Below, one piece after another: positions 26,715 to 34,729 of a stretch of DNA of 64,000 nucleotides; position 1 is the stretch's first letter; each line of letters opens with the position of its first letter. The stretch covers positions 1-64,000 of the forward strand of contig NZ_JAHNZO010000010.1 of assembly GCF_018998565.1 (NCBI RefSeq), read 5' to 3'. A model generated the notes under the pieces. It was not told the DNA's origin, made no database searches, and was given only the letters and a program-made list of their open reading frames with translations. The position numbers and the translations under genes were made by a program. The DNA is from Paenibacillus oleatilyticus (GTDB lineage: Bacteria; Bacillota; Bacilli; Paenibacillales; NBRC-103111).

Positions 26715-27824
26715 ATGAAGCGAATGATGGGCGTAATCAATCTTGTCAACGAGCGGGACGATTTGGAGGAGCTGACCTATTCCCGTTGCGTCGCGTCGGT
26801 GCCGTTCGGCGCAAGGTACCGGCTGATCGATTTTGCATTGTCCAACATGGTGAACTCGGGCATTGAGAATGTCGCCGTATTCACACAGCATAAATACCGG
26901 TCCCTGATGGACCATCTCGGGTCTGGAAAAGAATGGGACCTGGACCGCAAGCGCGGCGGATTGTTCATCCTGCCCGCCGTCCTTCACGGGGACACCGGAC
27001 TGGCGCGGGGCGACCTGTTCCAGTTCTACAGCCACCGCGATTACTTTTACCGCGGGCGGCAGGATTATGTGATCATCTCCCGCAGCCATATCGTTTGCAA
27101 TATCGACTACAATGCCGTGCTGGATTACCATCTGGAGAAGGGCGCCGACATCACGGTCGTCTACAAAAAATCGGACAACGACGAATGCGCCTCCTTCCGC
27201 CGGATGGCCATCAAGGAAGACGGCCGAGTCACGCTGATCGAAGACCATTCGGGACGGCTGCGTACCGACAACATATCGATGGAAATGTACGTCATGAGCA
27301 AAGAGCTGCTGCTCGATATGGTCGAATCGTGCCTCGCCCAAGGCTACGATCATCTCGTTCGCGACGGGATTATGAAGAACGTCGACAAGCTGGGCGTTTA
27401 CGGCTACCTGCACGAAGGCCATACTGGCATAGTGAACACGATCCAAAGCTACTACAAGCACAGTATGCAACTGCTCAACCCGAAAATATGGCGCGAGCTG
27501 TTCTTCCAGAAGAACCTGATCTACACCAAGGTCAAGGACGAACCGCCGGCCCGCTACGCCGAGAACGCCCATGCCCGCAACGCGCTGATCGCCAACGGCT
27601 GCATCATCGAAGGCAAGGTGGAGAACAGCATCCTGTTCCGCGGGGTCAAAATCCGCAAGGGGGCATACGTCAAAAACAGCATCATTCTGCAAAACTGCGA
27701 GATTGAAGAAAATGTCATTATCGAGAACGCGATCTTGGATAAAGACGTGTTTATCAGCCGCGGCCGCGTGCTGACCGGCGATAAGCAAGCGCCGTTTATC
27801 GCTTCGAAGACGAAGGTGATTTAA
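26715..27824 (+). CDS. glgD: GlgD subunit of ADP-glucose pyrophosphorylase
   Basis: 369 residues from ATG 26715, six bases after glgC. It is a GlgC paralogue that keeps the fold (PFGARYRLIDFALSN, beta-helix C terminus) but begins MMGVINLVNERDDLEELT in place of the glycine/Arg-rich nucleotide-binding loop. It is thus the non-catalytic regulatory partner known from Bacillus. It probably sets the activity and allostery of the GlgC/GlgD complex. Confidence 0.93.
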   Translation: MKRMMGVINLVNERDDLEELTYSRCVASVPFGARYRLIDFALSNMVNSGIENVAVFTQHKYRSLMDHLGSGKEWDLDRKRGGLFILPAVLHGDTGLARGDLFQFYSHRDYFYRGRQDYVIISRSHIVCNIDYNAVLDYHLEKGADITVVYKKSDNDECASFRRMAIKEDGRVTLIEDHSGRLRTDNISMEMYVMSKELLLDMVESCLAQGYDHLVRDGIMKNVDKLGVYGYLHEGHTGIVNTIQSYYKHSMQLLNPKIWRELFFQKNLIYTKVKDEPPARYAENAHARNALIANGCIIEGKVENSILFRGVKIRKGAYVKNSIILQNCEIEENVIIENAILDKDVFISRGRVLTGDKQAPFIASKTKVI

Positions 27825-27885
27825 TAGATACCGGTGAAAAACAAGCGGAGCGGGCGGAATCGTTCCGGAGACACGTCAGACCGGT

Positions 27886-27923
27886 GGACCGGCAATCGGA
27901 AGACCGGTCCGCTCGCGAAGCGG
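27886..27923 (+). other. Hairpins in the glgD-glgA spacer
   Basis: The 141-base spacer contains GGACCGG (27886-27892) pairing with CCGGTCC (27904-27910). An alternative, CCGCT/AGCGG (27909-27923), overlaps it. No T-run follows, so this is not a terminator; it may act in mRNA processing or stability. Function is unproven. Confidence 0.4.
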
Positions 27924-27965
27924 TTTGTTGATTCACCGGATTTTAAAAAGGAGGGAGAGGAAGCC

Positions 27966-29411
27966 ATGAAAGTGTTATTTGCCGCGTCAGAAGCCGTACC
28001 TTTTGTCAAGACGGGAGGACTTGCCGATGTCATCGGCTCGCTGCCCAAGGAGCTGGCGAAGCAGGGGATCGACGTCCGGGTCATCCTGCCCAAGTACGAG
28101 GACATTCCGGCACGTTTCACGGAACAGATGGAAACCGTCGCTTCCTTTACTCTCCAGATGGGCTGGAGAAACTTATACTGCGGCATTCAGAGGCTGGAGC
28201 ACGAGGGAATTACGTTTTATTTTGTCGATAACGAATATTATTTCCGGCGCAAGGGCTGCTATGGCTACGGTGACGATGCGGAACGATTCGCCTTCTACTG
28301 CCGCGCGGTGCTTGACGCTCTGCCGCATATCGGTTATATGCCGGACCTGCTTCACTGCCACGACTGGCAGGCGGGTATGATTCCGGTGCTGTACAAGGCG
28401 CATTTCAGCCATCAGCCGCTGTATTCCCATCTCAAAACGATCATTACGATTCATAACCTGAAGTACCAGGGCGTCTTCGGCAAAGAGCAGTTTCAGGACT
28501 TTTTTGCCCTAGGCGAAGAGCATCTGCACGGGTATGCGCTGGAAATGCACGGCGGGGCGAGCTTCCTGAAGGGCGGTCTGCTGTACTCGGATTATATTAC
28601 GACCGTCAGCCCGACGTATGCGGAAGAAATCCAGACGCCCTATTACGGGGAGCATCTCGATGGGCTGCTGCGCAGCCAAAGCAGCCGACTGCAAGGCATA
28701 CTGAACGGGATCGATTACGAGGAATTCGATCCGATGACGGACCCGCATCTGGAGGTCAACTATCGGGATTCTTATGCGAAAAAGCAGGCGAACAAGCTGA
28801 AGCTGCAGGAGCGCCTTGGCCTCCCGGCCGACAAGGACGTGCCGTTGATCGCGCTGGTGACGCGTCTGGTTGACCAGAAGGGGCTGGCGCTCATCGATCG
28901 GGTGATTGCCGAACTGATGGCGCTTGACGCGCAGTGGGTCGTGCTGGGCACCGGAGAGCCGCGGTTCGAAGAGCTGTTCCGCTGGGCCGCTGGTGCGTTT
29001 CCGGACAAGCTGTCGGCGCAAATTTTGTTCGACGAAGCGCTAGCCCGCCAAATTTATGCCGGGTCGAATCTGTTCTTGATGCCCTCGCTCTTCGAGCCGT
29101 GCGGGATCGGCCAGTTGATTGCGATGCGGTACCGCTCCGTCCCGGTCGTCCGCGAGACCGGCGGGCTGCGGGATACTGTGACGCCTTATAACGAAACAAC
29201 CGGGGAAGGGACTGGCTTCAGCTTTACGAATTATAACGCCCATGACATGCTGTACACGATCGAACGCGCCGTCCGGTTATATAGGGAGCCGGAGGTATGG
29301 ACGAACTTGATGAACAACATCAAGAAAAAAGACTTCAGCTGGCGCAGATCGGCCCAGCAATATGCCGACTTGTACCGTCAGCTGGCGGCGGCATCGGAAG
29401 TTGGGCAGTGA
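27966..29411 (+). CDS. glgA: Glycogen synthase (ADP-glucose)
   Basis: 481 residues from ATG 27966, with AAGGAGGGAG upstream; the frame is open further back but without another ribosome site. The GT5 N terminus has the ADP-glucose-binding KTGGLADVIGSLPKEL, and the C-terminal GT-B half has the conserved PSLFEPCGIGQ and TGGLRDTV segments. It extends alpha-1,4 chains. It is the last gene of the glycogen operon, closed by a strong terminator. Confidence 0.95.
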   Translation: MKVLFAASEAVPFVKTGGLADVIGSLPKELAKQGIDVRVILPKYEDIPARFTEQMETVASFTLQMGWRNLYCGIQRLEHEGITFYFVDNEYYFRRKGCYGYGDDAERFAFYCRAVLDALPHIGYMPDLLHCHDWQAGMIPVLYKAHFSHQPLYSHLKTIITIHNLKYQGVFGKEQFQDFFALGEEHLHGYALEMHGGASFLKGGLLYSDYITTVSPTYAEEIQTPYYGEHLDGLLRSQSSRLQGILNGIDYEEFDPMTDPHLEVNYRDSYAKKQANKLKLQERLGLPADKDVPLIALVTRLVDQKGLALIDRVIAELMALDAQWVVLGTGEPRFEELFRWAAGAFPDKLSAQILFDEALARQIYAGSNLFLMPSLFEPCGIGQLIAMRYRSVPVVRETGGLRDTVTPYNETTGEGTGFSFTNYNAHDMLYTIERAVRLYREPEVWTNLMNNIKKKDFSWRRSAQQYADLYRQLAAASEVGQ

Positions 29412-29440
29412 GCGAACCCGCATCTTCGTCCAAATGGAGC

Positions 29441-29489
29441 GAAGGCCGGGCAGCGCTATTCATGTGCGCGTATCCGGCCTTCTTTTTTT
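29441..29489 (+). terminator. Terminator of the glycogen operon
   Basis: GAAGGCCGG (29441-29449) pairs perfectly with CCGGCCTTC (29474-29482), followed by seven T. Confidence 0.9.
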
Positions 29490-29491
29490 GC

Positions 29492-29713
29492 TCAGGCGCC
29501 GTCAGGCTCCTCATCATAGTACATGGTCTCCCGGTTAAAGGAGCGGTTGATCGCCAGAAAGGCGTGCAGCAGTTCGAACAGCTCGGCCTGGTTCAGCACC
29601 AGCGCCGGCTTGCCTTCCGACCCTGCCGTGTCCGAAACCTGGAACAGGATCGACTTGTACGTCGGATTCATCCGAATTTCGAACTGATCTTTTTTTAGCA
29701 CGCTTTCCCACAT
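29492..29713 (-). CDS. Hypothetical acidic protein of 73 residues
   Basis: From ATG 29713, preceded by a GGATGAG-like ribosome site; an in-frame GTG at 29752 would give 86 residues but has no ribosome site. The product (MWESVLKKDQFEIRMN... and an acidic end YYDEEPDGA) shows alternating strand and helix propensity, no signal peptide and no motif I recognise. It is convergent with the glycogen operon. The reading frame has normal codon use for the region. Function unknown. Confidence 0.6.
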   Translation of the reverse strand: MWESVLKKDQFEIRMNPTYKSILFQVSDTAGSEGKPALVLNQAELFELLHAFLAINRSFNRETMYYDEEPDGA

Positions 29714-29856
29714 CGTCTCATCCAACCCTTTCGCTTTCGATGGTCGCTCCACGAATGGAACGCTGTTTCCTACGATATGCGCCGTGCTGCAGATGTATTC
29801 CCCGCTAGATTCTCGGTCAAGGTTTTATTCCCGCCGCGCCTCCAAAAAAATAATTC

Positions 29857-29884
29857 TTGACGAAAACGAATAGACGAGTAAAAT
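29857..29884 (+). promoter_or_regulatory. Promoter of mntH
   Basis: TTGACG (29857-29862) and TAAAAT (29879-29884) are 16 bases apart. The gap 29714-30055 also holds the palindromes described separately and the mntH ribosome site GAGGTG (30044-30049). Confidence 0.7.
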
Positions 29885-29892
29885 TTTTAGTA

Positions 29893-29905
29893 TAGAATTA
29901 TTCTA
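29893..29905. promoter_or_regulatory. Fur/PerR-like box at the mntH transcription start
   Basis: TAGAATTATTCTA is a perfect 6-1-6 palindrome right at the predicted start. It keeps the AAT-N-ATT core of Fur-family boxes and differs from the PerR core TATAATNATTATA by one symmetric pair. Binding here would repress mntH. Confidence 0.5.
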
Positions 29906-30055
29906 ATCTGAATAGTATTTTCTACGACTATTTTTTTACTCTAAAAGTTGCACTAGGACAACAAATTTAGCCCGGGACATGAATGTTAGATGATGACATC
30001 ATTTTTTGACAGGGGCATCTTGTTGCTGGAATATATACAGATTGAGGTGTAGACC

Positions 30056-31447
30056 ATGAATGAAGAACTGGGAGTACAAACGAAAATCGAACAAAGCCCG
30101 AGAACCAAAAGAAAAGAGCGTACGGAGAACGGCAGCGGCTGGAGATTGGAAAGAACGCAGCATACGCTGCCAGAAGTATACCGTTCCATGAAAATCCCGA
30201 AGAGCGGCAGCTGGATCAAAAAGTTTCTGGCCTTTGCCGGACCCGGTTACTTGGTTGCCGTAGGGTATATGGACCCGGGGAACTGGGCTACGGATATTGC
30301 CGGAGGCTCCTTATTCGGCTACTCGCTGTTATCGGTGATTTTGATCTCGAATCTGATGGCGATCCTGCTGCAGGCACTGGCCGGGAAGCTCGGAATCGTC
30401 ACCGGGCGGGATCTTGCACAAGCATGCCGCGACCACTATAGCAAGCCGGTCTCGATGATGCTGTGGGTGCTGTGCGAGCTGGCCATTGCGGCGTGCGATT
30501 TGGCCGAGGTCATCGGCTCCGCCATTGCGCTGCAGCTGCTGTTCGGCATTCCGCTGCTGTACGGGGTTATGATCACCGTGCTGGACGTGCTGCTGGTGCT
30601 GCTGCTGCAAAACAAAGGTTTCCGTTACATCGAAACGTTGGTCATCGTGCTGATCGCGACGATCGGCGCCTGCTTCGCGGTCGAAATCTTTTTGTCCAAG
30701 CCGGACATCGGCGGTATCGCCATGGGATTCGTTCCGACGACGCAGATCGTCACCAATCCGGCAATGCTGTACATTGCCATCGGTATTTTGGGCGCGACCG
30801 TGATGCCGCATAACCTGTACCTTCATTCGTCGATCGTGCAAACGCGGCAATTCGAGCAGACGACGGCCGGGAAGCGGCAGGCGATCAAATATGCCACTTG
30901 GGACTCGACGATCGCGTTGTTTTTTGCGCTATTCATCAATGCGGCGATTCTGATCTTGTCGGCTGCGACCTTTCACCGGGCGGGCTTAACCGAAGTGGCG
31001 GAAATCAACGACGCTTATCAACTGCTGACGCCGCTGCTGGGAACCGCGCTCGGAAGCATTTTATTCGGCGTAGCGCTTCTGGCTTCCGGACAAAACTCGA
31101 CGTTAACCGGGACGCTGGCCGGACAGATCGTCATGGAAGGCTTCCTCAATTTCCGGATGCCTTCATGGCTGCGTCGCTTAATCACGCGGCTGATCGCGAT
31201 CATCCCTGCCGTCATCGTCACGGCGATTGCCGGAGAGAGCGGAACGGCAAAGCTGCTCATTCTCAGCCAAGTTATCTTATCTTTCCAACTGTCGTTCGCC
31301 GTCATACCTCTCGTAAAGTTTACGAGCGACAAGAAAAAAATGGGGGAGTTCGTCAACGCTCCGTGGCTGACAGTCTTATCCTGGATTGTGGCGATCTTCA
31401 TCGCCGTCTTGAACGTTTACCTGCTCTACGCAACGTTCGCGGACTGA
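30056..31447 (+). CDS. mntH: Nramp-family Mn(2+)/Fe(2+) transporter
   Basis: 463 residues from ATG 30056. About eleven transmembrane helices follow a 50-residue hydrophilic, basic N terminus that is longer than usual. The Nramp metal-site motifs are intact: [12 protein letters not shown] in helix 1 and [10 protein letters not shown] in helix 6. It imports manganese with protons across the cytoplasmic membrane. Metal- or peroxide-dependent repression is suggested by the palindrome at its promoter. Confidence 0.93.
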   Translation: MNEELGVQTKIEQSPRTKRKERTENGSGWRLERTQHTLPEVYRSMKIPKSGSWIKKFLAFAGPGYLVAVGYMDPGNWATDIAGGSLFGYSLLSVILISNLMAILLQALAGKLGIVTGRDLAQACRDHYSKPVSMMLWVLCELAIAACDLAEVIGSAIALQLLFGIPLLYGVMITVLDVLLVLLLQNKGFRYIETLVIVLIATIGACFAVEIFLSKPDIGGIAMGFVPTTQIVTNPAMLYIAIGILGATVMPHNLYLHSSIVQTRQFEQTTAGKRQAIKYATWDSTIALFFALFINAAILILSAATFHRAGLTEVAEINDAYQLLTPLLGTALGSILFGVALLASGQNSTLTGTLAGQIVMEGFLNFRMPSWLRRLITRLIAIIPAVIVTAIAGESGTAKLLILSQVILSFQLSFAVIPLVKFTSDKKKMGEFVNAPWLTVLSWIVAIFIAVLNVYLLYATFAD

Positions 31448-31582
31448 TCAGCATGGGAATAGGAACGGAAATTGGAATTGGATGCTCTACGTTACGCTCC
31501 GATTGGTTCTTTTATACCGGCGTATTTTCCTGTATAGTGGAATGAATAATGCAATTTTCGATGGCAGGAGCTGGAACAAAGA

Positions 31583-32260
31583 ATGATCAAGATTGTTTCT
31601 CTCAATGTAGGCAAACCGCAGTCCGTTCCGTTTGAGAAAAAAGAAGTGTCCACGGGCATTTACAAGCATCCGGTCGAGGGTGAGGTCTTCCTGACTTCCT
31701 TGAATTTCGACGGGGACGGACAGGCGGATCTCGTGCATCACGGGGGCATTGACAAAGCGGTGTGCGTCTATCCTTACGAGCATTATGCTTATTGGGCCAA
31801 GCAGCTCGGAAGAGAGCTGCAATACGGCGCATTCGGGGAAAATTTGACGACGCAGGGCTTGCTGGAAGACGACGTCTGTATCGGGGATACGTTTCAGGTA
31901 GGCGGTGCCGTCTTGCAGGTCAGCCAGCCGAGGCAGCCTTGTTTCAAGCTGTCGGTCAAATACGGTGTACCCGAGCTGCCGCTCTTGGTGCAGAACACCG
32001 GCTATACCGGCTATTACTTCCGGGTGCTGCAGGAAGGAAATGTCGCCGCAGGGGACGAGCTAATCTTGCTGGAGCGTCATCAGCACGGCAGAACGGTGAC
32101 GTTCGGCAACCGCATGATGCATCATGAGAAGAACAACGCAGAAGGAATGCGCGCCTTGCTGGCTGTTGATCAGCTGTCCGACAGCTGGCGCAAAACGTTC
32201 GAGAAACGGCTGGGCGGCATCGAAACCGATACGAAGGAACGTTTGACCGGTCAAGCCTAA
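31583..32260 (+). CDS. MOSC domain protein (YiiM-like)
   Basis: 225 residues from ATG 31583, with AGGAG at 31566-31570. The MOSC core has FGENLTTQGLLEDDVCIGD and SQPRQPCFKLS with the conserved Cys. A C-terminal helical 3-alpha region follows. Homologues of the YiiM type bind molybdenum cofactor and reduce N-hydroxylated bases. A TATAGT at 31533-31538 may be its -10. It is a single gene ending in a terminator. Confidence 0.87.
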   Translation: MIKIVSLNVGKPQSVPFEKKEVSTGIYKHPVEGEVFLTSLNFDGDGQADLVHHGGIDKAVCVYPYEHYAYWAKQLGRELQYGAFGENLTTQGLLEDDVCIGDTFQVGGAVLQVSQPRQPCFKLSVKYGVPELPLLVQNTGYTGYYFRVLQEGNVAAGDELILLERHQHGRTVTFGNRMMHHEKNNAEGMRALLAVDQLSDSWRKTFEKRLGGIETDTKERLTGQA

Positions 32261-32290
32261 GGAGCCGGGCCTGGCGGCTTCGGCTTTATG

Positions 32291-32340
32291 AAAAAAAGGA
32301 CGTGTCTCCATGTGATAAAAGCATGGGGCACGTCCTTTTT
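32291..32340. terminator. Bidirectional terminator
   Basis: AAAAAAAGGACGTG (32291-32304) pairs with CACGTCCTTTTT (32329-32340), and the inner CCATG/CATGG extends it. It serves the MOSC gene and the convergent nitroreductase gene. Confidence 0.88.
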
Positions 32341-32350
32341 CCGATTCAGA

Positions 32351-32914
32351 CTACAGCCACGTAGTTTTTTCCGTGAACGGCGTTCGCTTCGTCGGTGCAG
32401 CTTCGCCTTCGGGGTAGCCGACGCAAAGCGTGGCTATGATTTTCTGCCCTTCCGTTGCGCCTACGAATCGGTGAAGCCTTTCGTCCCGGACCAAGCCGAC
32501 GCCCCGGGTTCTCCAAACCATCCCAAGGCCAAGCTCTTCAGCCGCCAGCCACATGGAATGGATGGCGCAGGCAACGGCGTATTCGTTGTCCTCGGACGCT
32601 TCCGTATCGCCCGGCACGATATCCGACGCGACAATAATAAGAAGCGGCGTATTCCGGACCGCCGCCATGGAAGCTTCGATCAGCTCCGGCTTCGTAGGAA
32701 ACCGCTCCTTCAGGAAAGCAAGCGCCAGCTCGGTGTAGCGTTCTTTAGCCTCGCCGCGCACCACATAGAAGTGCCACGGCTCTCGAAGCCGGTCGTTCGG
32801 TGCCGAAGTCGCGGCATCGAGCAGCTTTTCGATTTTTTCCGTTTCGACTTCACGGGCTTGAAAATTGCGCACGGCTCTACGGCGGCGCAGCGCTTCCGCA
32901 ATCGTATGATTCAT
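32351..32914 (-). CDS. Nitroreductase-family flavoprotein
   Basis: 187 residues from ATG 32914, with GGAGG ten bases upstream; an upstream in-frame start lacks a ribosome site. The FMN-binding pattern RRRRAVRNFQ at the N terminus, SAPNDRLREPWHF and the C-terminal GLGMVWRTRG and GYPEGE are typical of the NfsB/YdjA-like family. It probably reduces nitro compounds or quinones with NAD(P)H in the cytoplasm. It is divergent from cls with its own promoter. Confidence 0.9.
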   Translation of the reverse strand: MNHTIAEALRRRRAVRNFQAREVETEKIEKLLDAATSAPNDRLREPWHFYVVRGEAKERYTELALAFLKERFPTKPELIEASMAAVRNTPLLIIVASDIVPGDTEASEDNEYAVACAIHSMWLAAEELGLGMVWRTRGVGLVRDERLHRFVGATEGQKIIATLCVGYPEGEAAPTKRTPFTEKTTWL

Positions 32915-32960
32915 AAGTTCCGTTCCTCCAAACCGTCCGATAAATGATGAAATCAAGAAT

Positions 32961-32970
32961 GATGATCATC
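32961..32970. promoter_or_regulatory. Palindrome at the nitroreductase start site
   Basis: GATGATCATC, a perfect 10-bp palindrome, covers the predicted +1 of the nitroreductase promoter and could be an operator. Confidence 0.35.
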
Positions 32971-32974
32971 GATT

Positions 32975-33003
32975 ATTGTATGCTTTTTCCGGCATGTTTT
33001 CAA
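32975..33003 (-). promoter_or_regulatory. Sigma-A promoter of the nitroreductase gene
   Basis: Minus strand: TTGAAA (33003-32998), 17 bases, TACAAT (32980-32975). Confidence 0.75.
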
Positions 33004-33025
33004 TTGCAGCGACGGCTTTACCCTG

Positions 33026-33054
33026 TTGCCCAGGTTAAGGTCCGGTGCTACAAT
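33026..33054 (+). promoter_or_regulatory. Sigma-A promoter of cls
   Basis: TTGCCC (33026-33031), 17 bases, TACAAT (33049-33054). The leader carries a small hairpin GGACC-ATAA-GGTCC (33059-33072). Confidence 0.75.
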
Positions 33055-33102
33055 GAGAGGACCATAAGGTCCGTTAGGCAGTGAAAAAAGGTGGCTGGCA
33101 GC

Positions 33103-34548
33103 TTGAACATCTTCGGAAATTTGTACTTCGTGCTTTCGTTTATCAACATCATGTTTGCGTTTGCCGTCATCTTCCTGGAGCGACGAAATATCGGAGTCAC
33201 TTGGGCGTGGCTGATGGTCCTGCTGTTTTTGCCGGGGATCGGATTCGTCGCCTATTTGCTGTTCGGGCAAAACCTCAGCAAGCGCAAAATTTATAAAGCG
33301 CAGGAAGCGCAGCTGCACAACATGGCGCTGCTGGTCGAGAAGCAGATTGAAGCGGTCGCCATGCGCCGGATTGAATACCATGATCCGGTCATGTCCGATT
33401 ACCACGATATGATCTATATGAATTTGCAGAACGGCTATGCCTTCTTTACGCAGGATAACCGGATCGACATTTTTACGGAAGGCAACCGCAAATTCGACTC
33501 GCTCTTCGAGGCGATCGCCGGGGCGAAGCATCACATTCATCTGATGTATTACATCGTCAGGGACGACGGATTGGGCCGAAGGCTGATCGCCGCGCTCAGC
33601 GAAAAGGCGAAGGAAGGCGTGCAGGTCCGTTTTTTATACGACGATATCGGGTGCGCGGGACTATCCAAACATTTCTTCCGGCCGCTTCTGGCGGCGGGCG
33701 GACAAGCGTCCGCCTTTTTCCCATCCCGTATTCCGTATGTGAACATGCGGTTGAACTTCCGGAATCACCGGAAGCTGGCGATCATCGACGGAACGTGCGG
33801 TTACATCGGCGGGTTTAACGTCGGGGACGAGTATCTGGGGCTGGATTCGCGGTTCGGTCCGTGGCGGGATACGCATCTGCGAATCGAAGGCAGCTCCGTT
33901 CTTCAAATGCAGGCACAGTTCATTATGGATTGGAATCTGGCTTCGCGAATCAAGCTAAACCCGGTCGCGGAATATTTCCCGCTGCCGATTCATGAGGGGG
34001 ATGCCGGCGTGCAAATTTTATCGAGCGGCCCCAACAACGACCGGGAGCAGATCAAGAACGCCTATATTAAAGTGATCAACTCCGCCAAGGAGTCCGTTTA
34101 TTTGCAGACGCCGTATTTCATTCCTGACGAAAGTTTGCTGAATTCGTTAAAGATGGCCGCGTTATCCGGGGTAGACATCAAAATTATGCTTCCTGCCGTA
34201 CCCGATCATAAAATCGTATATTGGGCGTCATTCTCGTATTTGGGAGATCTGCTCGATGTCGGCGTCAAGTGCTACTTGTATCACCGGGGCTTCATTCATG
34301 CCAAGACGATCGTAGCCGACGGGAAAGTCGGGTCCGTCGGAACGGCCAACATCGATATCCGCAGCTTCAAGCTCAATTTTGAAGTCAATGCTTTGATCTA
34401 CGGGGGAAATACCGCGTCCAAGCTGAAAAAAATATTTGAGCACGATTTGAAGCACTGCACGGAATTGACGCTGGAGCGGTATTACAGCCGTCCGCGCTTT
34501 CACCGCGCGCGCGAGTCGGTCACCCGGCTGCTGTCGCCGATCTTGTAA
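33103..34548 (+). CDS. cls: Cardiolipin synthase
   Basis: 481 residues from TTG 33103; AAGGTGG at 33088-33094 fits this start better than the GTG at 33091, and the family starts with MN at this point. Two N-terminal transmembrane helices (about 5-25 and 33-55, TWAWLMVLLFLPG) precede two phospholipase-D domains with HxK-type motifs NHRKLAIIDG and HAKTIVADG. It joins two phosphatidylglycerols to cardiolipin at the membrane. It is monocistronic with its own promoter and terminator. Confidence 0.94.
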   Translation: MNIFGNLYFVLSFINIMFAFAVIFLERRNIGVTWAWLMVLLFLPGIGFVAYLLFGQNLSKRKIYKAQEAQLHNMALLVEKQIEAVAMRRIEYHDPVMSDYHDMIYMNLQNGYAFFTQDNRIDIFTEGNRKFDSLFEAIAGAKHHIHLMYYIVRDDGLGRRLIAALSEKAKEGVQVRFLYDDIGCAGLSKHFFRPLLAAGGQASAFFPSRIPYVNMRLNFRNHRKLAIIDGTCGYIGGFNVGDEYLGLDSRFGPWRDTHLRIEGSSVLQMQAQFIMDWNLASRIKLNPVAEYFPLPIHEGDAGVQILSSGPNNDREQIKNAYIKVINSAKESVYLQTPYFIPDESLLNSLKMAALSGVDIKIMLPAVPDHKIVYWASFSYLGDLLDVGVKCYLYHRGFIHAKTIVADGKVGSVGTANIDIRSFKLNFEVNALIYGGNTASKLKKIFEHDLKHCTELTLERYYSRPRFHRARESVTRLLSPIL

Positions 34549-34588
34549 GCCGAAGATGTAGCGAAGCATCTTTGTCATAAATGATCTT

Positions 34589-34623
34589 AGCCGATATCGG
34601 AATTTCTCGATGTCGGCTTTTTG
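34589..34623 (+). terminator. Terminator of cls
   Basis: AGCCGATATCG (34589-34599) pairs with CGATGTCGGCT (34608-34618), 11 bp with one G-T pair, followed by T residues. Confidence 0.85.
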
Positions 34624-34729
34624 TTGTGGTTTCCGCGGCAGCCTCCTAAATTTTAGAGGGTATAGGCGGTTCATTGGAAGAGAAAATTATCAGAGGAACA
34701 GGCAAAAATTAAACTCCGGAGGTGTTCAT

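Noticed and set aside
25758..27788. 676-codon open frame on the minus strand across glgC and glgD
   Set aside because: Its length follows from GC-rich codon structure on the opposite strand; glgC and glgD are unambiguous, and the antisense product has no recognisable domain.
29990..30007. ATGATG-A-CATCAT followed by TTTTT as a transcription attenuator in the mntH leader
   Set aside because: As a hairpin it has only five AT-rich base pairs, too weak for a terminator; it is more likely a DNA-binding palindrome, if functional at all.
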